Below are positions 7,794 to 16,228 of a stretch of DNA of 64,000 nt, piece after piece. Each line of letters opens with the position of its first letter. Position 1 is the stretch's first letter. The notes beneath the pieces were generated by a model. That model ran no database searches. It saw nothing but the letters and a program-made list of their open reading frames with translations, and was not told where the DNA came from. The position numbers were made by a program, and so were the translations under genes. Source of the DNA: JASHPR01 sp963778075 (lineage in GTDB: Bacteria > Actinomycetota > Actinomycetes > Streptosporangiales > Streptosporangiaceae). The stretch spans positions 248,001 to 312,000 of the forward strand of contig CAVZTJ010000015.1 in NCBI GenBank assembly GCA_963778075.1. Reading direction: 5' to 3'.

Positions 7794-10700
7794 TCAGGCG
7801 CTCTCCGGCTCCCGCAGCCGCTGGCTCACGACCGCGGAGACACCGTCTCCCCGCATGCTGATTCCGTACAGCGTGTCCGCGACCTCCATGGTCCGCTGCT
7901 GGTGCGTGACGATGATCAGCTGCGAGGCGTCCCTGAGCTCGGCGAAGATCTGCAGCAGCCGCTGCAGGTTTGCATCGTCCAGCGCCGCCTCGACCTCGTC
8001 AAGGACGTAGAACGGGGACGGCCGGGCCTTGAAGATCGCCACAACGAACGCGATGGCGGTCAGCGCACGCTCGCCGCCGGACAGCAGCGACAGCCGCTTG
8101 ACCTTCTTGCCCGGAGGCCTGCACTCGATCTCGATGCCGGTGACGAGCAGGTCGTCGGGCTCGGTGAGGATGAGCCTGCCGTCACCGCCGGGAAACAGCC
8201 TGCCGATGATGTCCTCGAACTCCCTGGCGGTGTCCTCGTAGGCCGACGCGAACACCTCCTGCACCCGGTCGTCGACCTCCTTGATCACGGTCAGCAGGTC
8301 CCGCCGGGTCTTCTTGAGGTCCTCGAGCTGCGTGGACAGGAACGCGTGCCGCTCCTCGAGCGCGGAGAACTCCTCGAGGGCCAGCGGGTTCACCTTGCCA
8401 AGCTGATCGAGCAGGCGCTGCGCGGACGCGGCCCGCTTCTCCTGCACCGCCCGGTCATACGGCGTCGGCATCTGGCCTTCGTCGGCGCCAGGGATCTCGA
8501 CGTCGGGACCGTACTCCGCGAGCAGCGCGTCGGGGTCGATCGAGAACTCCTCGGTTACGCGCGTGGCGACCTGCTCGAGCTTCATCCGGCGGGCGGCCCG
8601 TTCCATCTCGGCGCCGTGCGCGGTGCTCACCGCCGTCTCGAGCTCGGCGGTCAGCTCGCGGATCCTGGCCCGGGCGACCTTGAGCTTCTCGCCGCGGCCG
8701 TGGCTGTCCCGCTCGGCCGCCTGCCGCTCCGCGTCCGCCATGGCCCGTGATCGCTCGATAGCGGACAGGGCAACCGTGGCACCCGCCGCGACCGCTTCCG
8801 CGACGGCCGCTTCCCGCGCCCGCCGCTCGCTCCTCTCCCTGGCACGCTGGATTGCCTGGCGCTCCGCCACGGCCGCGGCGGCGAGCGCGTCACCGCGCCC
8901 GGCGACGGCGCGCAGCCGCTCCTCCAGCGTGCGGACACCGAGCCTGGCCTCCATCTCGGCGTTTCTCGCCGCCACGGCGGCCGCGGCCAGGGCGTTCTTG
9001 TCGACTGGGTCGCGCTCGAGTGGCTCTTCGGCGCCATGCTCTGCTCCGGCGCCGGGGGGCTCCCGGCCATCCGGGGTCTCGGCCTCGCAGGCCGCGAGCC
9101 TGCCCTGGAGGGCGGCGAGCTGGGTAAGGTCCTTCTCCCGCGCACGCTCTGCCGAGGCGATCGCGGCGGAGAGGCGCCCGGCCTCGTCCTGGGCCGCCCG
9201 GGCGGCCCCCGCCAGCGTGCCCAGCTTGCCGGACGTCGCGGCCGCGGCGGAGTCGGCCTGCTGCAGCCCGGCCAGCGCCTCGGCCAGAGCCTGCCGGGCC
9301 GAGCTCTCGTCCTCGACCGCGTCGGCAAGTTCCCGCTCGGCCCGCTGGCCGCGACGCTCGGCCTCGGCGAGCTGGCTGGCCGCGTCCTGGGCGGCTGCGC
9401 GCAGCCCGAGCAGGCTCGGCGCACCAGCCGATCCCCCGCGAGCCCAGTGCGCGCCGATCAGGTCGCCGTCCCTGGTGACCACCCGCAGTTGCGGATCTTT
9501 CCGTACCAGGTCAAGGCCTTGCGGCAGGTCCTCGGCAACGAGGATCCCGGCCAGCACCGCCTCGACCGCCCCGGCCAGTTCCGCGGGTGCCTTGACCAGG
9601 TCAAGCGCGTAAGGGACGGAATGCCGCGCCGCGATCTCCCGTGCGCCGTCCCACTCATCCGGTGCCGCCGGCCGCCCGGGCAGCGACCCGTCGGCGGCGA
9701 TCATCAACGCCGCCTGCCCGGCGTCCTCGCTCTTCAGCGTGGCCAGGATGGTCACGGCGGCGTCGAGGTCGGCGACGGCCACGGCCGTTGCAGCGGCGCC
9801 GAGTGCCGCCGCGACCGCGTCGGCCGCTCCGTCCTGCACGGTCAGCAGGTCGGCCACGGAGCCGAGCACTCCGGCGAACTTGCCCGGCTGGGCCAGCAGC
9901 GCGCCCGACGCGTCGGCGCCCCGCCGGATCGCCTCCTGCAATGCCTCGGTCCGCGCGCCCAGCGCCGCCCGGGCGTCGCTGGCCTCGTGCTCGGCGGCGC
10001 GCAGCCGCGCTACCCGGTCGGTGGCCTGGGCGAGCGCCGCCGCCGCCATCTCGTGCGTGGCGGCCAGGTCGGCCCTGCCCTCCGCACGGCCGGACACGAC
10101 GTCCTGCAGCTCCGCGTGATCGCGCTGGGCCTGCTCGGCGCGCGCGAGCGCCTGCTCGTAGGCCGCGTTCAGCCGGCCGGCCTCCTCCTGGGCGGCGGCC
10201 ACCCTGCTGCGCGACGAACCGACCTGGTTGCGCAGCTGGGCAAGCCGCTCCGCGCGCTGCGCGGCGGCGCGCGACTCGGCGGCGAGACGCCGCTCCGTCT
10301 CGGCGAGCGCGGCCTCGGCGGCGGACCGCCCGGCCACGACCTCGCCCAGCTGATCGCGGCCGACGTCAAGCTCCTCGCGTAGCCCGGCCTCCTGCTCGCG
10401 CAGCGTTACGGCCTCTCGGTCCAGTTCGTCCGGATCGCGGCCGGGCCGTGGCGGCTCCGGGGGAGCGGAAAGGTGCCGGTGCCGCTCGCTGGCCAGGCTG
10501 AGCACGCCGCGCAGCCGCTCGGACAGGCTGGAGAGCCCGAAGAACGCGTCCTGCGCGGCGGCGAGGCGCGGCGCATGCTGCTGCTCGGCGGTCTCCAGCT
10601 CAGCCTCGGTCGCGCGGGCCTCGGTCAGCCCGGTCTCCAGCTCGGCGCGCCGAGCCGCGGTCGCTGCCTCGTCGGTCTCGTCGCGCTGGAGCTCGGCGGC

Positions 10701-11410
10701 CAGCGTGGCATAGTCGTCGGCCAGCAGCCGCAGCCTGGCGTCGCGCAGGTCGGCCTGGATCACGGCGGCCTTGCGGGCGATCTCCGCCTGCCGGCCGAGC
10801 GGCTTGAGCCGGCGGCCGATCTCCGCGGTCAGGTCGACCAGCCGGGTGAGGTTGGCCTGCATCGCCTCCAGCTTGCGCAGCGCCTTCTCCTTGCGCCTGC
10901 GGTGCTTGAGTACCCCGGCAGCCTCCTCGATCAGCGCCCGCCGCGCGTCGGGCCCGCTGTTCAGCACCTGGTCCAGCTGGCCCTGGCCCACGATCACGTG
11001 CATTTCCCTGCCGAGGCCGGTATCGGAGAGCAATTCGGCGACGTCGAGCAGGCGGCACTGGTCGCCATTGATCGCGTATTCGCTCTGGCCGGACCGGAAC
11101 AGCAGGCGGCTGATCGTCACCTCGGCGTAGTCGATCGGCAGCGCGCCATCACTGTTGTCGATCGTCAGCGATACCTCGGCCCGGCCCAGCGGCGGCAGCC
11201 CGCGGTCCCCGCGAACACGACATCCTCCATCTTGCCGCCGCGCAGCGGCTTGACGCCCTGCTCGCCCATGACCCAGGAGAACGCGTCGACCACGTTGGAC
11301 TTACCGGAGCCGTTCGGGCCGACGACGCAGGTGATCCCCCGCTCAAACCGCAGCGTCGTGGCGGAGGCGAATGACTTGAACCCACGCAGAGTGAGCGCTT
11401 TCAGGTACAC
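7794..11410 (-). CDS. smc: chromosome segregation protein SMC, frameshifted near 11200
   Basis: SMC is the ATPase that, with ScpA and ScpB, loads at parS sites and compacts and separates chromosomes. The start is GTG 11410 (VYLKALTLRGFKSFASATTL) after AGGAGGAGAG. Walker A reads VVGPNGSGKSNVVDA, and the C-terminal signature and Walker B regions read LSGGERALTAIAF and FYVLDEVEAALDDAN. The two central coiled coils and hinge lie between. The reading frame breaks at 11199-11201: restoring one G in a GGG run gives VVFAGTAGLPPLGRAEVSL, the normal family sequence. With that base the protein is 1205 residues, normal length. This is either a sequencing error or a true lesion. Confidence 0.93.
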
Positions 11411-11833
11411 CTGGCAGCTCTCCTCCTCATGTGGTCGCCCCGCCTGCGCGCCCGTTCGCGCCGCCGCACCGGCCGCGTTTCCCCTCGCCCGGCAGCGCCG
11501 CCGATCCTGCCCGCCACGGCGCGGCTCCGCTCGCACCTTACCGCGAGCGGGTGTCGCTCCTCTGGATTCGAGCAGCAGACTGCCCAGGACCGGTCAGCCT
11601 ATGTCCCATTCTGCGGCCAAAACGCGGCACGGCGGGCCAGCCACGCCGCCCCAGGCCGACCCGGCGCGGCGCTGGCGCCCCCGCAGGCTGAAGCACCTAT
11701 GTTTCACGATTGGTGTGCGGATGACGGATATGGCGAAGGTTATGCGTCTGGATCATGGAATTTCCGGCCAGGGCAGCCAAAGAGGGACGCCTGGTGCAGG
11801 CGTCCCTCCGTACGTACGGCCAGCCGGCGCTCG
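11411..11833. other. intergenic between smc and small coiled-coil gene
   Basis: About 420 bases hold the smc ribosome site next to 11411 and a strong terminator at 11782-11808. Frames open here have actinobacterial third-position bias in no consistent direction. I see no convincing gene. Confidence 0.5.
11782..11808 (-). terminator. rho-independent terminator
   Basis: A perfect 12-bp inverted repeat GAGGGACGCCTG / CAGGCGTCCCTC with a 3-base spacer is followed on the minus strand by TTTGG. It lies 25 bases after the stop of the small coiled-coil gene and is well placed to end that transcript before smc. Confidence 0.75.
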
Positions 11834-12022
11834 TCAGGTGAGCGCGGGCTCGCGGACCGGAAGCATCAAGTCGTGCCTGACCTCCGCGGCAAGCACATCG
11901 TTCTCCTCGTGCAGCCTGGCTAGCTCGGCTTCGAGATCGCGTACTCGCTGTTGCAGGCGGCGCATCTCTGAGACTATGCGCGGATCCGGGCCGCCGACGT
12001 GGCCATATAGAGCCTTCGCCAT
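11834..12022 (-). CDS. conserved small coiled-coil protein
   Basis: The 62-residue protein begins MAKALYGHVGGPDPRIVSEM and continues as a short amphipathic coiled coil (RRLQQRVRDLEAELARLHEE), ending in PVREPALT. Small proteins of this shape are widely conserved in actinobacteria; I know of no assigned function. The ATG at 12022 has GGAGG ten bases upstream. It stands alone with its own terminator, between acylphosphatase and smc. A role as an adaptor or as a partner of nucleoid proteins would be speculation. Confidence 0.8.
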   Translation of the reverse strand: MAKALYGHVGGPDPRIVSEMRRLQQRVRDLEAELARLHEENDVLAAEVRHDLMLPVREPALT

Positions 12023-12191
12023 TTTGTAAGGTCCTCCACACTGAGTGACCAGAGTGGGCGCGCATGCACAGACGCGGAGAAAGCGCAGCCTTGCGCGCGG
12101 GTAACGATATCCATCGTCCCACTGCGACGGGTATCCGGTCAAGTTGACAATTGCGCAGGTCAGGCGGCCGCTAAATTACGGCGCTGGACCG

Positions 12192-12476
12192 TCACCGTTC
12201 GGAGAACCCGGTGAGGCCGCCGTGCGGCTCGTCCCACCGGTGCGTCACCCGGACCACGCGCCCCGGGGTCTCGGTGCCCTCGAGCAGGGCCAGAAGCTCC
12301 CCGCAGGCCGCGGAGGCGCCTTCGGCTATCACCCGTACCCGGCCGTCTTCGAGGTTCTCCGCCCAGCCCGCGAGGCCGAGTTCCAGCGCCCGCGCCCGCG
12401 CCCACCAGCGGAAGCCGACGCCCTGAACCCGGCCCTCCACCCACGCGGTGAGCCGGGCCTGCTCTCCCGGGGTCAC
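12192..12476 (-). CDS. acyP: acylphosphatase
   Basis: Acylphosphatase hydrolyses carboxyl-phosphate bonds of small acyl phosphates. The 94-residue product shows the family signature GRVQGVGFRWWARARA (residues 15-30, with the catalytic Arg) and GWAENLEDGRVRVIAEG with the catalytic Asn. I chose GTG 12476, which overlaps the mutM stop as GTGA, giving the typical size. It sits next to mutM and near smc, as acyP does in mycobacteria. The frame runs on upstream within the antisense of mutM, but that is not part of the gene. Confidence 0.94.
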   Translation of the reverse strand: MTPGEQARLTAWVEGRVQGVGFRWWARARALELGLAGWAENLEDGRVRVIAEGASAACGELLALLEGTETPGRVVRVTHRWDEPHGGLTGFSER

Positions 12477-13321
12477 AGCCGCGTCCGCGGTCGCGGCTGG
12501 CACTTGGGGCAGCTGAAAGCCGACCTGTTCATGAACGGATCCCGCCGCACCGGCGTGCCGCATCTGCGGCACGGCTGGCCAGCGCGCCCGTATACGTTGA
12601 GCGACCGCTCGAAGTAGCCGCTCTGGCCGTTCACGTTGACATACAGGCTGTCGAACGTGGTGCCGCCGGCGCTGAGCGACTCGGCGAACACCTCCTGGAC
12701 CGCCGCGAACAGCTTGGTGATCTGGACCGGACGCAGCGTCTGTGACTCGCGCGCCCAGTGCAGCCGCGCCCGCCACAGCGCCTCGTCGGCGTAGATGTTG
12801 CCGATGCCGCTGACGAGCGACTGGTCGAGCAGGGCGCGCTTGATCCCGGTGCGCCGGCCGCGGATCCTGGCCGTCACCGCCGCCAGGTCGAAGGCGGGCT
12901 CGAGCGGATCGGGGGCGATGTGCGCGATCGCGGCGGGCAGCGCCGCTCCCCCCACCGCCAGGGACAGGTGGCCGAACGTCCGCTGATCGCTGAAGCGCAG
13001 GTCAGGCCCGGAGTCGGCGAAGGTCAGGCGGACCCGGACATGTGGCGACAGCGGGCGCGACGGATCCCCGACCAGCAGCTGGCCGCTCATGCCGAGGTGC
13101 GCGAGCACCGCGTCATCACCGACCGGCAGCCACAGGTACTTGCCGCGGCGCAGCGCACCCGTGATCTCGCGCCCGCGCACGGCAGCGGCGAAGTCATCAG
13201 GCCCGGCCACATGGCGGCGCAGGGCCCGGGGATGCAGCATCTGCACCGAGTCGATGGTGCGTCCTACGACATGCCGCTCGAGCCCCCGCCGGACGACCTC
13301 GACTTCAGGGAGCTCCGGCAC
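12473..13321 (-). CDS. mutM: formamidopyrimidine-DNA glycosylase
   Basis: MutM (Fpg) excises 8-oxoguanine and formamidopyrimidines from DNA and cuts the abasic site. The 282-residue protein keeps the N-terminal PELPEVEVVRRGL with catalytic Pro2 and Glu3, the central H2TH motif DQSLVSGIGNIYADEALW with the conserved Lys before it, and a C-terminal zinc finger (CRRCG and CPKC). It lies 2 bases after the rnc stop and overlaps acyP, so rnc-mutM-acyP is one transcription unit. Confidence 0.96.
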   Translation of the reverse strand: MPELPEVEVVRRGLERHVVGRTIDSVQMLHPRALRRHVAGPDDFAAAVRGREITGALRRGKYLWLPVGDDAVLAHLGMSGQLLVGDPSRPLSPHVRVRLTFADSGPDLRFSDQRTFGHLSLAVGGAALPAAIAHIAPDPLEPAFDLAAVTARIRGRRTGIKRALLDQSLVSGIGNIYADEALWRARLHWARESQTLRPVQITKLFAAVQEVFAESLSAGGTTFDSLYVNVNGQSGYFERSLNVYGRAGQPCRRCGTPVRRDPFMNRSAFSCPKCQPRPRTRL

Positions 13322-13323
13322 AC

Positions 13324-14157
13324 TCAGCTCCGGCGCGGCGTGCCGCGGCCGCCGGCGCCGGGCTCGTTGCGGTCGTCCGAATCAGCGGCCGCATCGCCGT
13401 CACCCGCGGCGGCCCCGGCCGCCATGGAGTTGCTCTCCGTGATCGAGGTCCACGCCGCCTCGGCGGCCTGCTGCTCGGCTTCCTTCTTGGACCGCCCCTC
13501 GCCCTCGCCGTAGGTGCGGCCGGCGATCCTGACCGAAGCGCGGAACGACTTCTGGTGGTCGGGCCCGCTCTCCTCGACGTGGTACTCGGGCACACCGAGG
13601 ATCTCCGCTGCGGTCAGCTCCTGCAGCGACGTCTTCCAGTCAAGACCCGCGCCCAGCCGGGCCGAGCGGGCGATGACGGGGTCGAACAGGCGATGCACCA
13701 GCGCGTCGGCCTCGACCAGCCCCTGGTCGAGGTAGACGGCGCCGAGCACTGCCTCAAGCGTGTCCGCCAGGATCGACGACTTGTCCCTGCCGCCGGTGCC
13801 CTCCTCACCCTTGCCCAGGCGGATGTACTCGCCGAGATGCAGCCCGCGGGCCACCCCGGCCAGCGCCCGCATGTTGACCACGGCGGCACGCAGCTTCGCC
13901 AGCTGCCCCTCGGGGAGGTCCGGATACTCGTTGAAGAGGGTGTCGGTGACGATCAGGCCGAGGACGGAGTCGCCTAGGAACTCCAGCCGCTCGTTGGTCG
14001 GCAGCCCGCCGTTCTCGTACGCAAACGAGCGGTGGGTGAGGGCGCGCTCCAGCAACTCGGGGTCAAGCCGCGCCCCGAGGGCGTCCAGCAACTCGGCGGT
14101 GACGGAACCCGCGGCGTCGGGAACTGCCGGGCTGCCGTCACCTGCTGCACCAATCAC
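13324..14157 (-). CDS. rnc: ribonuclease III
   Basis: RNase III cuts double-stranded RNA, processing rRNA precursors and regulating mRNAs. In the 277-residue protein the catalytic motif NERLEFLGDSVLGLIVTD is near residues 55-72 and the second acidic motif DTLEAVLGAVYLDQG near 132-146. A double-stranded RNA-binding domain (DWKTSLQELTA to KKEAEQQAAEAAW) spans about 173-243. The tail is Ala/Gly/Asp-rich. It lies between rpmF and mutM in the usual actinobacterial order. Confidence 0.97.
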   Translation of the reverse strand: MIGAAGDGSPAVPDAAGSVTAELLDALGARLDPELLERALTHRSFAYENGGLPTNERLEFLGDSVLGLIVTDTLFNEYPDLPEGQLAKLRAAVVNMRALAGVARGLHLGEYIRLGKGEEGTGGRDKSSILADTLEAVLGAVYLDQGLVEADALVHRLFDPVIARSARLGAGLDWKTSLQELTAAEILGVPEYHVEESGPDHQKSFRASVRIAGRTYGEGEGRSKKEAEQQAAEAAWTSITESNSMAAGAAAGDGDAAADSDDRNEPGAGGRGTPRRS

Positions 14158-14216
14158 GCGTCCCTCCTTTCCGCCGAGCCCGAGTCACCGAGCCCGCGCG
14201 CCCCGACTCTCCGGGA

Positions 14217-14393
14217 TCAGGAGGGGGTGATCACCTGGCGCCGGTTGTATGTGCCGCAGGTCGGGCACGCGGTGTGCGGCAGCTTTTGCTCACGGCACTG
14301 GGGGCAGGTCACCAGCTGCGGTGCCGCGGTCTTCCACTGGGCACGGCGTGACCTGGTGTTGCTGCGCGACATTCTCCGCTTGGGAACGGCCAC
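14217..14393 (-). CDS. rpmF: 50S ribosomal protein L32
   Basis: This 58-residue ribosomal protein reads VAVPKRRMSRSNTRSRRAQW, then has a zinc site CPQC and CPTC, which marks the zinc-binding form. GTG 14393 is one base from the stop of the DUF177 gene. DUF177-rpmF-rnc-mutM is a standard arrangement. The zinc-coordinating cysteines are all present. Confidence 0.96.
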   Translation of the reverse strand: MAVPKRRMSRSNTRSRRAQWKTAAPQLVTCPQCREQKLPHTACPTCGTYNRRQVITPS

Positions 14394-14394
14394 G

Positions 14395-14967
14395 TCAGCT
14401 CTCCTTCCTCGTCTCCGGCACGGGGGAACCGTCCGGCGTTGGTTCTGTGGTGCCCGCGTCGGCGTGGGCATGTCCAGCTCCCGCGTCCGCAAGCCGCACA
14501 CCGCATTCGGAGCACAGCCCCGGGCAATCCTCGGCGCACAGCGGCGCGAGCGGCAGCTCGAGCACCAGCGCGTCGCGCAGGGCCGGCTCGAGGTCGAGCA
14601 GGTCCCCGTCCAGAAGATACCCGTCAGCGTCCTCGTCGCTCGCGTCATGAGAGAACAGCTCGGTGAGCTGGATCTCTGTCGCAGAAGTGAACAGATCCAG
14701 ACAACGCGCGCACTCCCCCACCAGCGGTGCCCGCACCGTTGCGGTCACCACCACGCCGTCGGAGATCCTCTCGAGCCGGACATCCAGCTCGAGATCAGCA
14801 CCCTCGGGGACGCTGACCAACTCGACGCCAAGGCTCGCGGGCGCCGGCGCGGTCCGCTTCACGGAGCGCACGTCGGCAAAACCGAGGCTCCGCGTGTCGA
14901 ACACGAACGGCAACCGCGGGTCGAGCCGCTTGGAATGGTTGGGGTTGGCTTTAGGCATGGCAGGCAA
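14395..14967 (-). CDS. DUF177 (YceD) family protein
   Basis: The YceD/DUF177 family is linked to 23S rRNA accumulation and ribosome assembly and is nearly always encoded before rpmF, as here. The 190-residue protein holds LVGECARCLDLFTSA near residue 83 and CAEDCPGLCSECGVRL near 143; the paired cysteines are typical. The ATG at 14967 is used; a second ATG three codons on (14958) is equally possible since neither has a strong ribosome site. The last 30 residues are rich in His, Ala and Asp. Confidence 0.9.
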   Translation of the reverse strand: MPAMPKANPNHSKRLDPRLPFVFDTRSLGFADVRSVKRTAPAPASLGVELVSVPEGADLELDVRLERISDGVVVTATVRAPLVGECARCLDLFTSATEIQLTELFSHDASDEDADGYLLDGDLLDLEPALRDALVLELPLAPLCAEDCPGLCSECGVRLADAGAGHAHADAGTTEPTPDGSPVPETRKES

Positions 14968-15128
14968 AGGTACGGACGGGCATTCGGGCGGTCAGCATAC
15001 CTGGCTGCCTGCACGAAACCCAAGTCGGCACCGGGTACGCCCGGCGCCAGGCCGCTGTGCTGCGGCGCAGCACCGGCCGTCACGCTGCGCCGGCAACCCG
15101 CCCCGCCGCGCCCCAGTCAGCCGGCCCT

Positions 15129-15611
15129 TCAGGGTGCGTCGGCCGCCCGCACCTTGAGCCGGTCGAGCACGGGGCCGGGCACCAGGCTGGTGACATCGCC
15201 GCCATACTTGGCGAAATCCTTGACCAGGCTCGACGACAGGAACGCATAGAGCGGGTTCGTGGAGATGAACAGCGTCTCCACCCCTGCCTGGTTGTAGTTC
15301 ATCTGGGCCATCTGCAGCTCATAGTCGAAGTCGCTGACCGCGCGCAGGCCCTTGACGATCGCCGAGACGTCGTTGGACTTGCAGAAGTCCACGATCAGGC
15401 CCTCGAACTTGGCTACCTGGACGTTGTCCAGTTCCTTGGTGACCTCGCGCAGCATCTCCACCCGCTCGTCGACGCTGAACAGCGGGCTCTTGTTCGGGTT
15501 GCGCAGGACGGCGACGACGACCTCGTCATAGAGCTTCGCCGCACGGGTGACGATGTCGAGATGTCCGTTGGTGACCGGGTCAAATGATCCTGGACAGACC
15601 ACACGGCGCAC
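15129..15611 (-). CDS. coaD: phosphopantetheine adenylyltransferase
   Basis: CoaD adenylates 4'-phosphopantetheine with ATP in coenzyme A synthesis. The 160-residue product has CPGSFDPVTNGHLDIV with the nucleotidyltransferase T/HxGH motif, KGLRAVSDFDYELQMA and the ISTNPLYAFLSSSLVK adenylate loop. A strong ribosome site (AGGAGGGGGA) lies 6-7 bases before GTG 15611, so it can be translated alone. The frame upstream is open all the way through rsmD, so a fused RsmD-CoaD product is also encoded. See the rsmD entry. Confidence 0.95.
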   Translation of the reverse strand: MRRVVCPGSFDPVTNGHLDIVTRAAKLYDEVVVAVLRNPNKSPLFSVDERVEMLREVTKELDNVQVAKFEGLIVDFCKSNDVSAIVKGLRAVSDFDYELQMAQMNYNQAGVETLFISTNPLYAFLSSSLVKDFAKYGGDVTSLVPGPVLDRLKVRAADAP

Positions 15612-16220
15612 GCTGACTCCCCCTCCTGGCGGTGACGTTGCCGAAGGCCCCGCGCCTGCGGCCAGACCGTACCAGAACGTGGCCTCACCGTAACCGCGGG
15701 ACCGGTCGGGCGTATACCCGGGCGGCCAGGTGAATGGGCCGGCTCTGGTGGCCCGCTCCACGACGACGAGGGCGCCGGGCGCGAGCCAGCCACGTTCGCG
15801 CAGCGCCGCCAGCGCCTGGCACACCTCTGCGTCGCTCACGGCGTATGGCGGGTCGGCGAAGACGAGGTCGCGGGGCTGCTGCTCCCCCGGCCCGCGGGCG
15901 AGCACCCGCTCGACCGTGCCCGCGACGAGCCGCGCGCCCGGCATCCGCACGGCCTCGATGTTGCCACGGATCACCCGGACCGCCCGGGCGTCCGCCTCCA
16001 CGAGGATCACGTCGGACGCACCCCGCGACAGCGCCTCGAGCCCCACCGCGCCCGAGCCGGCGTACAGGTCGAGCGCTCTGGCCCCGCCGAGCGGGCCGCG
16101 GATCGCCAGGATCGTGGCGAACAGGCCCTCGCGGGCCCGGTCCGACGTCGGCCTTGTCCCGCGGCCGGCTGGCACGGCCAGCCGCCTGCCGCCGGCGGCG
16201 CCTGCGATGATGCGGGTCAC
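15612..16220 (-). CDS. rsmD: 16S rRNA (guanine-966-N2)-methyltransferase, no stop before coaD
   Basis: RsmD methylates G966 of 16S rRNA. GTG 16220 starts VTRIIAGAAGGRRLAVPAG; the SAM-binding motif LDLYAGSGAVGLEALSRGA is near residue 51 and the catalytic DPPY near 123. The usual C-terminal RGYGEATFWYG appears near residue 184. No stop codon follows in this frame, nor in the other two frames, before the coaD start, so translation would run on to the coaD stop at 15129 and give a 363-residue fusion. The coordinates given are the RsmD part only. The start lies 8 bases inside the space after recG. Confidence 0.9.
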
Positions 16221-16228
16221 GGCGTCGC

